In this document: one piece after another, positions 1 through 9,308 of the stretch | How the letters are laid out: each line of letters starts with the position of its first letter | How positions within the stretch are numbered: position 1 is the stretch's first letter | Source: Oscillospiraceae bacterium | Lineage (GTDB): Bacteria; Bacillota; Clostridia; Oscillospirales; Ruminococcaceae | Reading direction: 5' to 3' | Length of the DNA stretch: 64,000 nucleotides | Assembly (NCBI GenBank): GCA_017483465.1 | Contig: JAFUWN010000009.1 | Coordinates: 1 to 64,000 of the forward strand | The notes under the pieces: generated by a model | Databases searched by the model: none | Seen by the model: only the letters and a program-made list of their open reading frames with translations | Told to the model about the DNA's origin: nothing | Program-made: the position numbers and the translations under genes

Positions 1-1425
1 CAGTCCGTGAGGGCCTACGTTCTGAGCTACATGATAGAAGCTCTGCTTCAGATGATGCATCATGGTCTGAGCCTTGGACGCATCATTATCATAAGGCACT
101 AATTCATCAAGAATGCCGTAATCACCGGATTCTTTGATATAAGCCGCAACCGAAAGAATCATCCACAGCGGATCATCAGAGAAATCGCCGCCGATTTCGT
201 CATTGCCCTTCTTAGTCAGAGGCTGATACTGATGATAGCAGCCGCCGTCTTCAAACTGTGTGGAGGCCAGATCAATCAGACGTTCTCTTGCTCTGTCCGG
301 AATCTGATGCACAAAGCCTAATAAGTCCTGATTGGAGTCACGGAAGCCCATACCTCTGCCGATACCGGATTCAAAATAAGATGCCGAACGGCTCATATTG
401 AAAGTAACCATGCACTGATACTGATTCCAGATATTGACCATTCTGTTCATCTTGTCATCCGGAGTCTTGACAGTATACTTGGACAGAAGAGCATCCCACA
501 TTGCTTTTAATTCTGCGAGACCTTCTTCTACTTTTTCAGTGCTGTTATACTGCTGAATCATTTCATACGCACGGGACTTGTTCAGGCTCTTGCCATCGGA
601 GAGGAATTTTTCTTCCTTCGGATTTTCCACATAGCCTAAGATGAAAATTAATTCTTTTGTCTCGCCGGGTTTGAGATCAACAGCGATACAATGAGAAGCA
701 ATCGGAGACCAGCCGTCAGCCTTGGAATTGGCAGATTTTCCGGCTGTTACAGCCTGCGGATTTTCAAAGCCGTTATACAGACCCATGAAAGATTCACGGT
801 CACAGTCAAAGCCTTCGATTTCAGAATTGACTGTATAGAATGCAAAATGATTTCTGCGTTCTTTGTATTCTGTCTTATGGAACATAGTAGAGCCTTCCAC
901 TTCCACTTCACCGGTATTGAAGTTTCTCTGGAAATTGGTGCTGTCATCCTGTGCATTCCACAGACACCATTCAATCATGGAGAAGAATTTGAAATTCTTT
1001 TCAGTATCGCCTTCGTTCTTGAGAACAACTCTCTGAATTTCGCCGTTATAATCCTGCGGAACAAAGAAAGTCACTTCTGCGGAAATATTATTTTTCTTAC
1101 CTGTGATCACAGTATAGCCCATACCGTGACGGCATTCATAAGAATCCAGTTCTGTTTTAGCCGGAGACCAGCCCGGAGACCAGATTGTTCCGTTATCATT
1201 GATATAGAAATAACGGCCGCCCATATCGACAGGAACGTTATTATAGCGATAACGTGTGATTCTTCTCAGACGGGCATCTTTATAGAAATGATAGCCGCCT
1301 GCTGTGTTGGAGATCAGAGAGAAGAAAGCCTGTGTTCCGAGATAGTTAATCCAAGGATAGGGTGTTCTGGGAGATGTGATGACATATTCTTTGTTGACAT
1401 CATCAAAATGACCAAACTTCTGCAT
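1..1425 (-). CDS. Cellobiose phosphorylase, GH94 (5' part; runs off the window)
   Basis: Intracellular phosphorolysis of cellobiose to glucose 1-phosphate and glucose. The first 475 codons are present and open to the window edge; full-length relatives have about 800 residues. The translation starts [20 protein letters not shown] and contains the family-typical segments [20 protein letters not shown] and [16 protein letters not shown]. The catalytic aspartate of GH94 enzymes should lie just beyond the part seen. The start is set by AAGGAG eleven bases upstream of ATG. A promoter with the TATAAT box at 1495-1500 lies upstream. The next upstream gene on the same strand is an aldose epimerase, consistent with sugar handling after uptake of cellodextrins. 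Cellodextrin or another GH94 specificity cannot be excluded, but the N-terminal sequence fits cellobiose phosphorylases best. Confidence 0.93.
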   Translation of the reverse strand, partial: MQKFGHFDDVNKEYVITSPRTPYPWINYLGTQAFFSLISNTAGGYHFYKDARLRRITRYRYNNVPVDMGGRYFYINDNGTIWSPGWSPAKTELDSYECRHGMGYTVITGKKNNISAEVTFFVPQDYNGEIQRVVLKNEGDTEKNFKFFSMIEWCLWNAQDDSTNFQRNFNTGEVEVEGSTMFHKTEYKERRNHFAFYTVNSEIEGFDCDRESFMGLYNGFENPQAVTAGKSANSKADGWSPIASHCIAVDLKPGETKELIFILGYVENPKEEKFLSDGKSLNKSRAYEMIQQYNSTEKVEEGLAELKAMWDALLSKYTVKTPDDKMNRMVNIWNQYQCMVTFNMSRSASYFESGIGRGMGFRDSNQDLLGFVHQIPDRARERLIDLASTQFEDGGCYHQYQPLTKKGNDEIGGDFSDDPLWMILSVAAYIKESGDYGILDELVPYDNDASKAQTMMHHLKQSFYHVAQNVGPHGL

Positions 1426-1474
1426 AGCAAAAAAACTCCTTTTCATGATAAATTATTTTAGTTTTTATTGTTCC

Positions 1475-1492
1475 TGATAATAGAACTTATCA
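1475..1492 (-). promoter_or_regulatory. Inverted repeat at the GH94 transcription start
   Basis: TGATAA and TTATCA arms separated by six bases, immediately downstream of the GH94 -10 box at 1495-1500. The position suits a repressor operator, but no cognate regulator is identified and the arms are short. Confidence 0.35.
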
Positions 1493-1494
1493 AT

Positions 1495-1523
1495 ATTATA
1501 GCATATTCCGGAAATATTAGCAA
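1495..1523 (-). promoter_or_regulatory. Sigma-A promoter of the GH94 gene
   Basis: TTGCTA (1518-1523) and TATAAT (1495-1500) on the minus strand with 17 bases between. The spacer holds the palindrome TTCCGGAA (1506-1513), a motif repeated around here. Confidence 0.75.
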
Positions 1524-1610
1524 GCCTTTTCCGGTATTTTTTCCGGAAAGTGACTGCTGAAATTCTCCTTGATTATTTGTGCATTTTGTCTGAAAGATAT
1601 GAAACAAATT

Positions 1611-2618
1611 TTACAGAATCGTGAAGAAATGCTGATGAAATACTGTGCTCTCGTTCGGTGCAAGTTCTTGATAGCCGGTAACAGCATCAGGCATATCCAG
1701 ATTCGGAGCATCAATCATAGCAGACATCGGCTCAGGACAGAAATAATTATTAAAGCCCTTGTCATTCCAGAAAATCCAGAATTTATATTCTTCGCCGACT
1801 TCATAGCAGATTTTCTTCCTGGATTTGATATCCTCGGCAATGATACCATAAAGATTATCGCCCTTGTATTCGCCGTGTTCAGCGAAATACATTTCGTTGT
1901 CAATATTCTGGAGCACCGGCTTGCGTGTGCCGTTTTTATATTCCTGATCCTGTACGGTCAGATCAACAAATTCGCCTGTCGGCAGACATCTTTCGTTCAG
2001 AATCCAGCGTTTTCCGATCGGTGCGAAAATTCTTTCATCTTCCTGCTTTGCGTTATCTATGAACGGAGAATTGATTGTCGTGTGAGTCGCTACAGAAACC
2101 GGCATCTGCTTGTCTGATAAATTCGTCAGTCTGAATTCATATTCCAGTCCGCAGGAAGAAAGCGTGAATAAAAATTCTGCTTTGAACTTGATCGGTAAAT
2201 ATCTGAAAAATTCGTCATTTTCATCATAGAGATATTCTGTTCTGCACCATGCGGAATTGGCATCGGCTTTATGCTCTGTCACTGTATGCGTTCTCTTGTG
2301 CAGAAAACCGTGAATATGATTGTGATACGGTGCTTTCTCATTCACAGGGAGCTGATATTTCGCATCCGAAGTCTTCAGCACGCCGTCTGCAAAACGATTC
2401 GGAAGATAGAGTGTCGGAAGCCCCCATACTTCAGCCGACTGCAACAGACTCTTGAATGTATTCTCCGGACTGAAACGGAAAAATTCAACTCCGTTCTTAT
2501 CATCATGCAGGCGAATCACATTCGAGCCTACCTGCGGAGCAATCAGTGCTGTATAGCCTCCTGCTTCGAGCTGAACACAGGTCATTCCGCCGAATTCAAT
2601 CATTTTTGTCTGATTCAT
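1611..2618 (-). CDS. Aldose 1-epimerase (galactose mutarotase-like) family protein
   Basis: 335 residues, about the usual length for the GalM superfamily, with the beta-sandwich mutarotase pattern: an N-terminal segment NVIRLHDDKNGVEFFRFSP, the histidine motif NHIHGF near residue 100 and ATHTTINSPF near residue 185. The likely role is interconversion of sugar anomers, or recognition of a sugar in a mutarotase-like fold, in the cytoplasm; no signal peptide is seen. It has its own promoter and an AAGGAGG ribosome site, and lies upstream of the cellobiose phosphorylase on the same strand. Phosphorolysis and hexokinase entry both depend on sugar anomers, so the pairing makes sense, but the exact sugar is unknown. 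Confidence 0.82.
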   Translation of the reverse strand: MNQTKMIEFGGMTCVQLEAGGYTALIAPQVGSNVIRLHDDKNGVEFFRFSPENTFKSLLQSAEVWGLPTLYLPNRFADGVLKTSDAKYQLPVNEKAPYHNHIHGFLHKRTHTVTEHKADANSAWCRTEYLYDENDEFFRYLPIKFKAEFLFTLSSCGLEYEFRLTNLSDKQMPVSVATHTTINSPFIDNAKQEDERIFAPIGKRWILNERCLPTGEFVDLTVQDQEYKNGTRKPVLQNIDNEMYFAEHGEYKGDNLYGIIAEDIKSRKKICYEVGEEYKFWIFWNDKGFNNYFCPEPMSAMIDAPNLDMPDAVTGYQELAPNESTVFHQHFFTIL

Positions 2619-2655
2619 AAAAATTCCTCCTTATGAGTTATATTAACATATTTTT

Positions 2656-2684
2656 ATTATAGCATGAAATTCCGGATTTGTCCA
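2656..2684 (-). promoter_or_regulatory. Sigma-A promoter of the aldose epimerase gene
   Basis: TGGACA (2679-2684) and TATAAT (2656-2661) on the minus strand, 17 bases apart. As in the GH94 promoter, the spacer carries a TCCGGA core. Confidence 0.72.
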
Positions 2685-2780
2685 TAGAAAAAATATGAAT
2701 AAATTCTATCATATTTTCCGGAATCCATCCTGTATTTTTATGCAGTAAGCAGATTTTTAAAATAAATTTTCCGGAAGTTA

Positions 2781-2809
2781 TTGTATTTTTCTGGAAATAT
2801 CTGTATAAT
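2781..2809 (+). promoter_or_regulatory. Sigma-A promoter of the LRR-dockerin gene
   Basis: TTGTAT (2781-2786), 17-base spacer, TATAAT (2804-2809), followed by a leader of about 65 bases and the site AAAAGGAG before ATG 2881. Confidence 0.75.
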
Positions 2810-2880
2810 AAACTTATCAGGTTTTAAACATTTTCTTAATCTTGAAATGTTGATAATTAATAAAAAGGAGAACACGATTT

Positions 2881-4191
2881 ATGAATTTCAAAAAAGTAGT
2901 ATCTGTGATTTCTGCTTTGTGCATGATGAGTACAGTCATGCCGATTTTTCCGGCTCAGAATACACATACCATTACTGTACAGGCTTATGAAATCGGTGAA
3001 GATAATCTTGGCTATGACTTGAAAACCAATTCTGAAACCGGTGAAAATTATGCAGTCATATTAGGAACAAAAGAAAAAAGAGCAGAAATTATCATTCCTG
3101 AAACATTTACTGCCTCTGACGGAATCTTATATCCGGTTACAGAAATTCAGGGAGCAGGCTTTCTTAGCAGTGGTGCATTTTGTAATGATGATGTTCTGGA
3201 ACGTGTTGTCATCGGAAAAAATGTGAAGACAATCGGTCAGGAAGCTTTTGAAAATGATACTGTCCTGAAAGAAATTCAATTCTCTGAAGGTCTCGAAACA
3301 ATAGAACCTTGGGGCTTCAGCAAATGCACTGCTCTGGAATCAGTTACACTCCCTGCTTCTTTGAAACTGATAGAAGGTCAGGCTTTCCGTGAGAATGAGA
3401 ATCTTAAAACAGTAGAATTTCTCGGTGGAAATGATCTTGTAATCGGCAGTTATGCATTTTATGGAGATAAAGCTTTAGAGACACTTATCATGGGCGAAGG
3501 TGTTTCTGAAATCAAAGATGCTTTTTCTTACTGCGAAGCACTCAACAATGTACAGTTATCTCCGACATTGAAAACAATCGGCACAAATGCTTTTTCTTAC
3601 TGTACTGCTCTGACAGAAATTGAAATTCCTGCGAGTGTGGAAACAGTCGGAGAAAGTGCATTTCACATGGACAGCAATTTAAAGACAATTAAGCTCAATG
3701 AAGGCTTGAAAACAATTGCAAGAACTGCTTTCTGGCTTACAGGAGTAGAAGAACTTACTATTCCATCTACAGTAGAATCAATTGGAAATCAGGCATTTGA
3801 ATGCAGAAATCTGAAAACAATCACATTTCTCGGCAAAGAAACGCCGGTTGCCGGAAGTATTCCCAAAACTGCTGTTATCCGAGGATACGAAGGATCTACT
3901 GCTCAGGAATATGCAGAGAAAAACGGTTACACTTTTGAACTGATTGATTCTGAACCGGAAACATCAGAATCAGAATCGCAGACAGAACAATATCAGCAGG
4001 GCGATGCCGATGGAAACGGAAAAATTGATATTCTGGATGTCATCACGCTCAATAAAGCCGTGATGGGCAAAGAATCCCTCACAGAAAATTCCCTCAAAGC
4101 GATTGACTTCAACAGCAACGGAAAGCCCGATTCCGAAGAAGCTCTTACGGTTCTGAAATATATTGTCGGTCTGATTACCGAACTTGCATAA
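2881..4191 (+). CDS. Secreted leucine-rich-repeat (LRR_5/BspA-type) protein with C-terminal dockerin
   Basis: 436 residues. A signal peptide covers roughly residues 1-36. Residues 80-330 are repeats of the LRR_5 type (patterns such as LKTIGTNAFSYCTALTEIEI). A Ser/Glu/Gln linker follows (about 350-373), and residues 374-436 are a type I dockerin with two calcium loops, DADGNGKIDILD and DFNSNGKPDSEE. It should be exported and attached by its dockerin to a cohesin-bearing scaffold; BspA-type repeats usually mediate binding rather than catalysis. Own promoter and a strong terminator make it a single-gene unit. The binding target is unknown. Confidence 0.88.
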   Translation: MNFKKVVSVISALCMMSTVMPIFPAQNTHTITVQAYEIGEDNLGYDLKTNSETGENYAVILGTKEKRAEIIIPETFTASDGILYPVTEIQGAGFLSSGAFCNDDVLERVVIGKNVKTIGQEAFENDTVLKEIQFSEGLETIEPWGFSKCTALESVTLPASLKLIEGQAFRENENLKTVEFLGGNDLVIGSYAFYGDKALETLIMGEGVSEIKDAFSYCEALNNVQLSPTLKTIGTNAFSYCTALTEIEIPASVETVGESAFHMDSNLKTIKLNEGLKTIARTAFWLTGVEELTIPSTVESIGNQAFECRNLKTITFLGKETPVAGSIPKTAVIRGYEGSTAQEYAEKNGYTFELIDSEPETSESESQTEQYQQGDADGNGKIDILDVITLNKAVMGKESLTENSLKAIDFNSNGKPDSEEALTVLKYIVGLITELA

Positions 4192-4199
4192 AAACAAAC

Positions 4200-4226
4200 A
4201 GCACAGCTTTTTTGGCTGTGCTTTTT
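4200..4226 (+). terminator. Intrinsic terminator after the LRR-dockerin gene
   Basis: 8-bp stem AGCACAGC/GCTGTGCT with a T-rich loop, followed by TTTTTCTTT. Confidence 0.85.
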
Positions 4227-4353
4227 CTTTGCCCGCAGCCGAAAAAATATCCGGTTTTATACTGTAAAAATTCCCGTATTTGTGCAAAATCACGATTTTC
4301 AGGGATTTTGTCCGGAAATGTCCGGTTTCGGCCTGAAAAATCTCATTTTCCAC

Positions 4354-4382
4354 TTGCAAAATCTGCGAAAGCATGGTATAAT
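4354..4382 (+). promoter_or_regulatory. Sigma-A promoter of the YfhO-family gene
   Basis: TTGCAA (4354-4359), 17 bases, TATAAT (4377-4382) preceded by TGG, an extended -10. Confidence 0.8.
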
Positions 4383-4450
4383 AATCACATCTGCGGTTTT
4401 TATGCGGATTTTCAATCAATCAAAAAATAATCAGAATGAGGAGGAACAAC

Positions 4451-7378
4451 ATGGAAAATTCAACAGCGGAGAAAATACCTGCTTCCAGATCTTCTGCTTC
4501 TCAGCCTAAAAAATCGGCTGTCAGCGGAAATCCTGTGAAAGACTGGTTCTTCCGCAATCGTTACTATCTGATGGCTTTTTTCATCCCGGTTGTGCTGATG
4601 TATATCTGCTATGCGATTTTCGGACTGTATCCGTTCGGTGAACAGTCTGTGCTGGCTCTGGACTTCAATGCACAGTATGTCTATTATTTTGAGGCTCTGC
4701 GTGATGCATTCTGGGGTGACGGCAGTATCTTCTACAACTGGAGCAGAAACCTGTCCGGCGGGTATATGGGTGTAATCGGCTATTATCTGGCCAGCCCGTT
4801 TACTTTGATTGTCATGCTTCTGCCGGAAAAAATGATGCTGACGAGTCTGCTGATCATGATTCTGGCAAAAATCGGCACGGCAAGTCTGACTTTTCATCAT
4901 TATCTGATCAAAAGCAAGAAATTACAGCCGCTTCCGGCCTTGATTTTCGGAATTTTATATTCTCTGATGGCATATATGGTCATTCAGACGATTGACCCTA
5001 TGTGGCTGGATGGTCTTGTTTTTCTGCCTTTGATTGCTCTGGGAGTCGAATATCTGATTGATGACGGCAGAAAGATTAATTATATTATTCCGATTGCAGT
5101 CATGTTTGTAGCAAATTTCTATATCGGCTATATGATCGGTATTTTTACAGCAATTTATTTTATTTATTATTTATTCTTCGGCACAGAACAGAAGAACCGG
5201 AAAGTTTCTGATCTGTTCTATACCTGTGTCACATTCGGTGTATGTACAATCGCTGCTGTGATGTGTGCGGCATTTATGATTCTGCCTGTATATAAGGCTC
5301 TGTCTTTAGGTAAATTTGATTTTACTGATCCTGACTATAGTTTCAAGACACAGTTTGACCCGATTATTTTATTCCGTCAGCTGCTGACCTGTCAGTATGA
5401 CTCTGTGAATGTACAGGGCAGTCCGGAAATTTACTGCGGTATTTTAACAGTCGTATTGCTGCCCCTGTTTTTCATGAACAAGAAAATCACAATGAAGCAT
5501 AAAATCGGCTACGGATTTTTATTATTTGTGATGTTCTTCAGCATGTATATCAAACCTGTAGACATGTGGTGGCATGGCGGACAGGTTCCGAACTGGCTCC
5601 CGTTCCGGTATTCTTTCATTGTATCTTTTATTTTATTATCTATGGCGGCAACTGCCTACAAAGAATTAGAGCATACTGACCCTGCCAAACTCGGCGGTGT
5701 ATTCTTCGGATTCCTGGCACTGTGCTTATATATCAACTCTCAGCAATATGAAAGCATGGATGAAATGAAATCTATCTGGCTTTCTGTCGGTTTATCTGCG
5801 GTTTATCTTCTGTTACTGGCCGGCATCATCAATCAGAAAAACAGCAAAGTTCTGCCGATTGTATTATTATGTGCCGTTTCCGGTGAACTGGTATTCAATA
5901 CCATTGAAACCATGCACGCTGTTGATAAAGAAGTTGCTTATTCTTCCCGTGCTTCTTACCGGACTTTCGTACAGTCCGGCCGTGCCGCTACAGAGCTTAT
6001 GGAAAAATATGATAAAGAACACAGCAACGGTATTGACGGCGGTCTGTACCGCTCTGAAAAAACCTATACCAGATGTGTCAATGATAACATGGCTTTCGGT
6101 CTGAAAGGCCTGACACATTCCAGTTCTGTCATGAATGCCCAGACTTTGAACTTCATCGAAACAATGGGCTATAACATGAGAAGCTATTACTCCAGATATG
6201 ACGGTACAACAGAACTTGCCGATTCTCTGCTTGGCATCAAGTATGTATTATATAAAGACGATTCTTTCCCCCGTCCGCTTCTGCATCCGTCCTATCAGAA
6301 AGTAGAAGAATATAATTTTGATGACTATGACGATAAAAACTCCGACGGCACTCCTAAAAACAAGACAATCGAAATCTATCAGAATCCCAATGCTCTCGGC
6401 ATCGGTTACCTGGTGGATGATGATCTTCTGAAAATTGATCATCTGGGCAATGATAATCCTTTTAACAGTCAGAATGTCCTGTTAAGCACCATGATGGGTG
6501 AAACTTATTTTGATGAAGCCGGTCAGATCGGTTCCGTAACAGAATATTATACTCCCGTTTCTGATGTGGAAACCGTTCTCGGTGCTGTTACTGTTTCGGA
6601 TTATAACGGTCAGCCCACTTATACCAAAATGGACAGCGGTGACCCGACTATTGACTATCGCTTTACTGTTACTCAAAATAAAAGAATCTATGCGTATCTC
6701 AAAACCGAAAATGAACAGGCTGTCAATCTCTGGCTCGGTGTCTGGGATAATATCACTGAAAATTATAATTTCAAATCTTACGGCAGATATTTTGAAACCA
6801 GAAACTATTGTATTCTTGACTTAGGTGTCTATGAACCCGGCACACAGATCGCCCTTCGTGTTACAATCGATAACGATCAGAATGCTACGATCATCAAAGC
6901 TCCCTATTTCTATTATTTCAATGAAGAGGTCTTCCAGGAAGATATTGATGTTCTCAAAACACAGCAGATGCAGATTCAGAAACAGAATGCCACTTATATC
7001 CGGGCTACTGTCAACGCTCAGGAAGGTCAGATTCTCTTTACTTCTATCCCCTATGAAGAAGGCTGGACCGTAAAAGTCAACGGAAAGAAAGTCCAGGTGT
7101 CCCGTGTGGATGAAAACGGCAATCCTTTTAATGAAACTGTTGATGCTCCTCAGTGTCTCAAGGCTATGATCTATGTCCCCTTTGAACAGGCCGGAACATA
7201 CACTGTTACCATGAGTTATATGCCGCCTTATTTCTTAGTAGGTCTCGGAATGCTTGCAATCGGTATCGGCGTAATTATTATGTTCTATCTCTATGACAGA
7301 AAAAATAATAAAGTCCTGATCGCTAAAGTCCGCACTAAGAAAAGAGAAGCCATGCAGGCCGAAAAAGCCGCATCTTAA
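4451..7378 (+). CDS. YfhO-family multi-pass membrane protein (GT-C-type, cell-surface glycan)
   Basis: 975 residues. A short cytosolic N terminus is followed by about a dozen hydrophobic helices in residues 35-480, a large soluble region to about 930, and a last membrane helix near the C terminus ending in a basic tail. The early loop ALDFNAQYVYYFEALRD and the segment WSRNLSGGYMGVIGYYLASP are typical of YfhO proteins, a GT-C-fold family; Bacillus YfhO is implicated in glycosylating lipoteichoic acid. By family it should transfer a sugar from a lipid carrier outside the membrane; donor and acceptor are unknown. ATG 4451 is preferred over the in-frame ATG at 4436 because GAGGAGG (4438-4444) lies six bases before it. 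Confidence 0.85.
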   Translation: MENSTAEKIPASRSSASQPKKSAVSGNPVKDWFFRNRYYLMAFFIPVVLMYICYAIFGLYPFGEQSVLALDFNAQYVYYFEALRDAFWGDGSIFYNWSRNLSGGYMGVIGYYLASPFTLIVMLLPEKMMLTSLLIMILAKIGTASLTFHHYLIKSKKLQPLPALIFGILYSLMAYMVIQTIDPMWLDGLVFLPLIALGVEYLIDDGRKINYIIPIAVMFVANFYIGYMIGIFTAIYFIYYLFFGTEQKNRKVSDLFYTCVTFGVCTIAAVMCAAFMILPVYKALSLGKFDFTDPDYSFKTQFDPIILFRQLLTCQYDSVNVQGSPEIYCGILTVVLLPLFFMNKKITMKHKIGYGFLLFVMFFSMYIKPVDMWWHGGQVPNWLPFRYSFIVSFILLSMAATAYKELEHTDPAKLGGVFFGFLALCLYINSQQYESMDEMKSIWLSVGLSAVYLLLLAGIINQKNSKVLPIVLLCAVSGELVFNTIETMHAVDKEVAYSSRASYRTFVQSGRAATELMEKYDKEHSNGIDGGLYRSEKTYTRCVNDNMAFGLKGLTHSSSVMNAQTLNFIETMGYNMRSYYSRYDGTTELADSLLGIKYVLYKDDSFPRPLLHPSYQKVEEYNFDDYDDKNSDGTPKNKTIEIYQNPNALGIGYLVDDDLLKIDHLGNDNPFNSQNVLLSTMMGETYFDEAGQIGSVTEYYTPVSDVETVLGAVTVSDYNGQPTYTKMDSGDPTIDYRFTVTQNKRIYAYLKTENEQAVNLWLGVWDNITENYNFKSYGRYFETRNYCILDLGVYEPGTQIALRVTIDNDQNATIIKAPYFYYFNEEVFQEDIDVLKTQQMQIQKQNATYIRATVNAQEGQILFTSIPYEEGWTVKVNGKKVQVSRVDENGNPFNETVDAPQCLKAMIYVPFEQAGTYTVTMSYMPPYFLVGLGMLAIGIGVIIMFYLYDRKNNKVLIAKVRTKKREAMQAEKAAS

Positions 7379-7388
7379 AAAACATCCA

Positions 7389-7415
7389 GAAAGGACGGTG
7401 TATCGCCGTCCTTTC
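7389..7415 (+). terminator. Hairpin after the YfhO gene
   Basis: 10-bp stem GAAAGGACGG/CCGTCCTTTC with a 7-base loop. There is no good T tract, so it may be a weak terminator or an mRNA 3' end structure. Confidence 0.5.
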
Positions 7416-7471
7416 GTGTATCACAAAAAGCTGCTTTCTCATATACTGAAATTAAAACAGGAGGATTAAAG

Positions 7472-7930
7472 ATGTATTTCTATGAGCTTTTACATGCCTG
7501 TAATGATTCTGCTCTGACAGAAGAATTTCTGAAACTCTTTCAAAATTCTCCGGATTTGAACCACACACGGGAAGTTTTTACAGAATTTCTTAAAAATATT
7601 AAAAATCTTGCACCCGAACTCTCTGAAGAATGGACGCTCTTCATCACAAAAGAACAGGATCAGAACGGTCAGGATTATGCTCATGTCTATGCAAAAAATC
7701 CACATGAAAATGAAAATTTCGGAATCGAAATCACTCCATGGAAAGAAGTCCTCGGCTGGCCTGTTAATCCCGATTCTCTCGCCTCTTTTGACAGAGAAGT
7801 GCTCACTGCTGCTGTACTCTGGGAAATTACCTGGTTCGGCTATGATGAAACTGCTATTCAGAAAAAAGTTGAAAGCTGGAATACACAACATGATTCAGAT
7901 AAATCAGAAGGAGATGAAGATATTTTATGA
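7472..7930 (+). CDS. Small acidic cytosolic protein, DUF6557-like
   Basis: 152 residues, acidic, with no signal peptide or membrane helix. The opening MYFYELLHA and the C-terminal LWEITWFGYDE resemble from memory the DUF6557 family (start TFYELL, end LWxLTFYG), whose function is not known to me. AGGAGG lies nine bases before ATG. Its stop overlaps the thrB start in ATGA (7927-7930), so the two are translationally coupled. The coupling suggests co-production with homoserine kinase but does not show a shared function. Confidence 0.72.
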   Translation: MYFYELLHACNDSALTEEFLKLFQNSPDLNHTREVFTEFLKNIKNLAPELSEEWTLFITKEQDQNGQDYAHVYAKNPHENENFGIEITPWKEVLGWPVNPDSLASFDREVLTAAVLWEITWFGYDETAIQKKVESWNTQHDSDKSEGDEDIL

Positions 7931-8814
7931 TTACGCTGCAAGTTCCTGCAACAAGTGCTAATTTAGGTGCCGGATTCGATGCCCTCGGCCTTGCTCTGCA
8001 ATATTATAATACCATCGAAATGGAAGAAAGTGATACAATCGAGATTTCTGCCCCCGAAAATCCCGGTGTTCCTACTGATGAACATAATTTGATCTATACT
8101 TCCGCTAAAGACCTGTTTGAAGTCTGCGGAAAAAAATTAACCGGCCTGAAACTGATTCAGCATGATAATATCCCTATGACCCGTGGACTCGGTTCAAGTT
8201 CTGCCTGTATCGTCGCCGGACTGGTCGGTGCAAATACTCTGCTCGGAAATCCGCTCAATACTGATGATCTTGTTGATCTGGCTGCTCAGATCGAAGGCCA
8301 TCCGGATAATACTGCTCCGGCTCTGCTCGGCGGTATCGTGACTGCCGTTTTCGACGGCCGCCGTGTTCACTGGGTCAAACAGGAAGTCTATACAAAATTA
8401 AGATTTGTCGCTATGATTCCCGATTTTGAACTCAAAACCGAAAAAGCAAGAGCCTGTCTGCCCTCGGAAGTTTCTCATAAAGATGCGGTCTATAATCTGT
8501 CCAGAGCGGCTCTGTTTTCGGCCTCTCTGCTGACCGGAAAATTTGAGAATCTCCGGACTGCGACACATGATAAACTCCATCAGCCCTACAGAATGGCCTT
8601 AATCCCCCATGCAAGAGAAGTATTCGATATTGCCTATGCTCATGGTGCTTATGCCGCTTATATCTCCGGTGCAGGGCCTACCGTGATGGCAATCGCTGAC
8701 GAGGAAAATACTTATTTCGCCGGGAAAATGCGTTTCTCGCTTGATAATGCCGGTCTCAAGGGCTGGAAAGTTCATGATCTCAAGATTGATAATGCCGGCT
8801 GTGTATTGCTATAA
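7927..8814 (+). CDS. thrB: Homoserine kinase
   Basis: 295 residues, normal length. It phosphorylates L-homoserine with ATP on the threonine branch of the aspartate pathway, in the cytoplasm. It is a GHMP kinase: PATSANLGAGFDALG at residues 7-21, the ATP-loop motif GLGSSSA at 87-93, EGHPDNTAPALLGG near 120, and the C-terminal GAGPT. The start overlaps the preceding stop by four bases (ATGA). A strong terminator closes the two-gene unit. No threonine attenuator or T-box is visible upstream; the other thr genes are not in the window. Confidence 0.96.
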   Translation: MITLQVPATSANLGAGFDALGLALQYYNTIEMEESDTIEISAPENPGVPTDEHNLIYTSAKDLFEVCGKKLTGLKLIQHDNIPMTRGLGSSSACIVAGLVGANTLLGNPLNTDDLVDLAAQIEGHPDNTAPALLGGIVTAVFDGRRVHWVKQEVYTKLRFVAMIPDFELKTEKARACLPSEVSHKDAVYNLSRAALFSASLLTGKFENLRTATHDKLHQPYRMALIPHAREVFDIAYAHGAYAAYISGAGPTVMAIADEENTYFAGKMRFSLDNAGLKGWKVHDLKIDNAGCVLL

Positions 8815-8818
8815 TCTG

Positions 8819-8847
8819 ATCTGTCCGGAAATCCGGACAGATTTTTT
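8819..8847 (+). terminator. Intrinsic terminator after thrB
   Basis: 10-bp stem ATCTGTCCGG/CCGGACAGAT with loop AAAT, then TTTTTT. Confidence 0.9.
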
Positions 8848-8869
8848 GTTGATTTTTATTAAATTCCTC

Positions 8870-8898
8870 TTGACAAATATTCTGATTTTTGTTATAAT
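8870..8898 (+). promoter_or_regulatory. Sigma-A promoter of the small gene at 8972
   Basis: Consensus TTGACA (8870-8875), 17 bases, consensus TATAAT (8893-8898) with an upstream TGT. A very strong promoter for a 77-residue protein. Confidence 0.85.
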
Positions 8899-8971
8899 TG
8901 AAACAGTCCGTCAGATAATGTGATCATTCATATAAATCGAAAGTTAACCAAGTAACAAATGAGGAACGATT

Positions 8972-9205
8972 ATGAACATATACGAATTAGAATCGAAACT
9001 GAATAAAATAAAAGTTCCAAAAGATTGCTACTCTATAATGAAAGGCGAACTACCTAACGAAGTATACTGTCTGACTTCTGAAAATGGAAACTGGATTGTA
9101 TATTATAGTGAAAAAGGAAATCGTTCTGGTTTGACTGTATTCAAAAGCGAATCAGAAGCCTGTATTTATTTTTATAACAAGTTAAAGGAATACGGAAGAA
9201 AATAG
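8972..9205 (+). CDS. Small hypothetical protein, possibly an orphan toxin-immunity protein
   Basis: 77 residues, no signal peptide. The body has the pattern LPNEVYCL...WIVYYSEKGNRSGL...FKSESEACIYFYNKL, which I associate from memory with small cytosolic immunity proteins of polymorphic-toxin systems (Imm59-like). This is a recollection, not a search result. The site ATGAGGAACG before ATG 8972 is a weak Shine-Dalgarno. The gene stands alone under a near-consensus promoter, is more AT-rich than its neighbours, and has no toxin gene beside it, so it could be a captured immunity gene protecting against neighbours' toxins. Confidence 0.65.
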   Translation: MNIYELESKLNKIKVPKDCYSIMKGELPNEVYCLTSENGNWIVYYSEKGNRSGLTVFKSESEACIYFYNKLKEYGRK

Positions 9206-9308
9206 TTGTAAATTCTGATTTATCACAGTAAAAAAAATCTGACTGAATATCATAAAAATTGATAACCTGTTATTTTATTTCTAAATCAGTTAGTCTGGTT
9301 AACGCATA

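Noticed and set aside
691-1461. Open frame of 256 codons on the plus strand
   Set aside because: Antisense to the GH94 gene, whose protein is unmistakable.
7927-7930. Threonine attenuator or T-box before thrB
   Set aside because: The gene starts inside the preceding stop codon and no T-box or leader peptide is visible before the small gene upstream.
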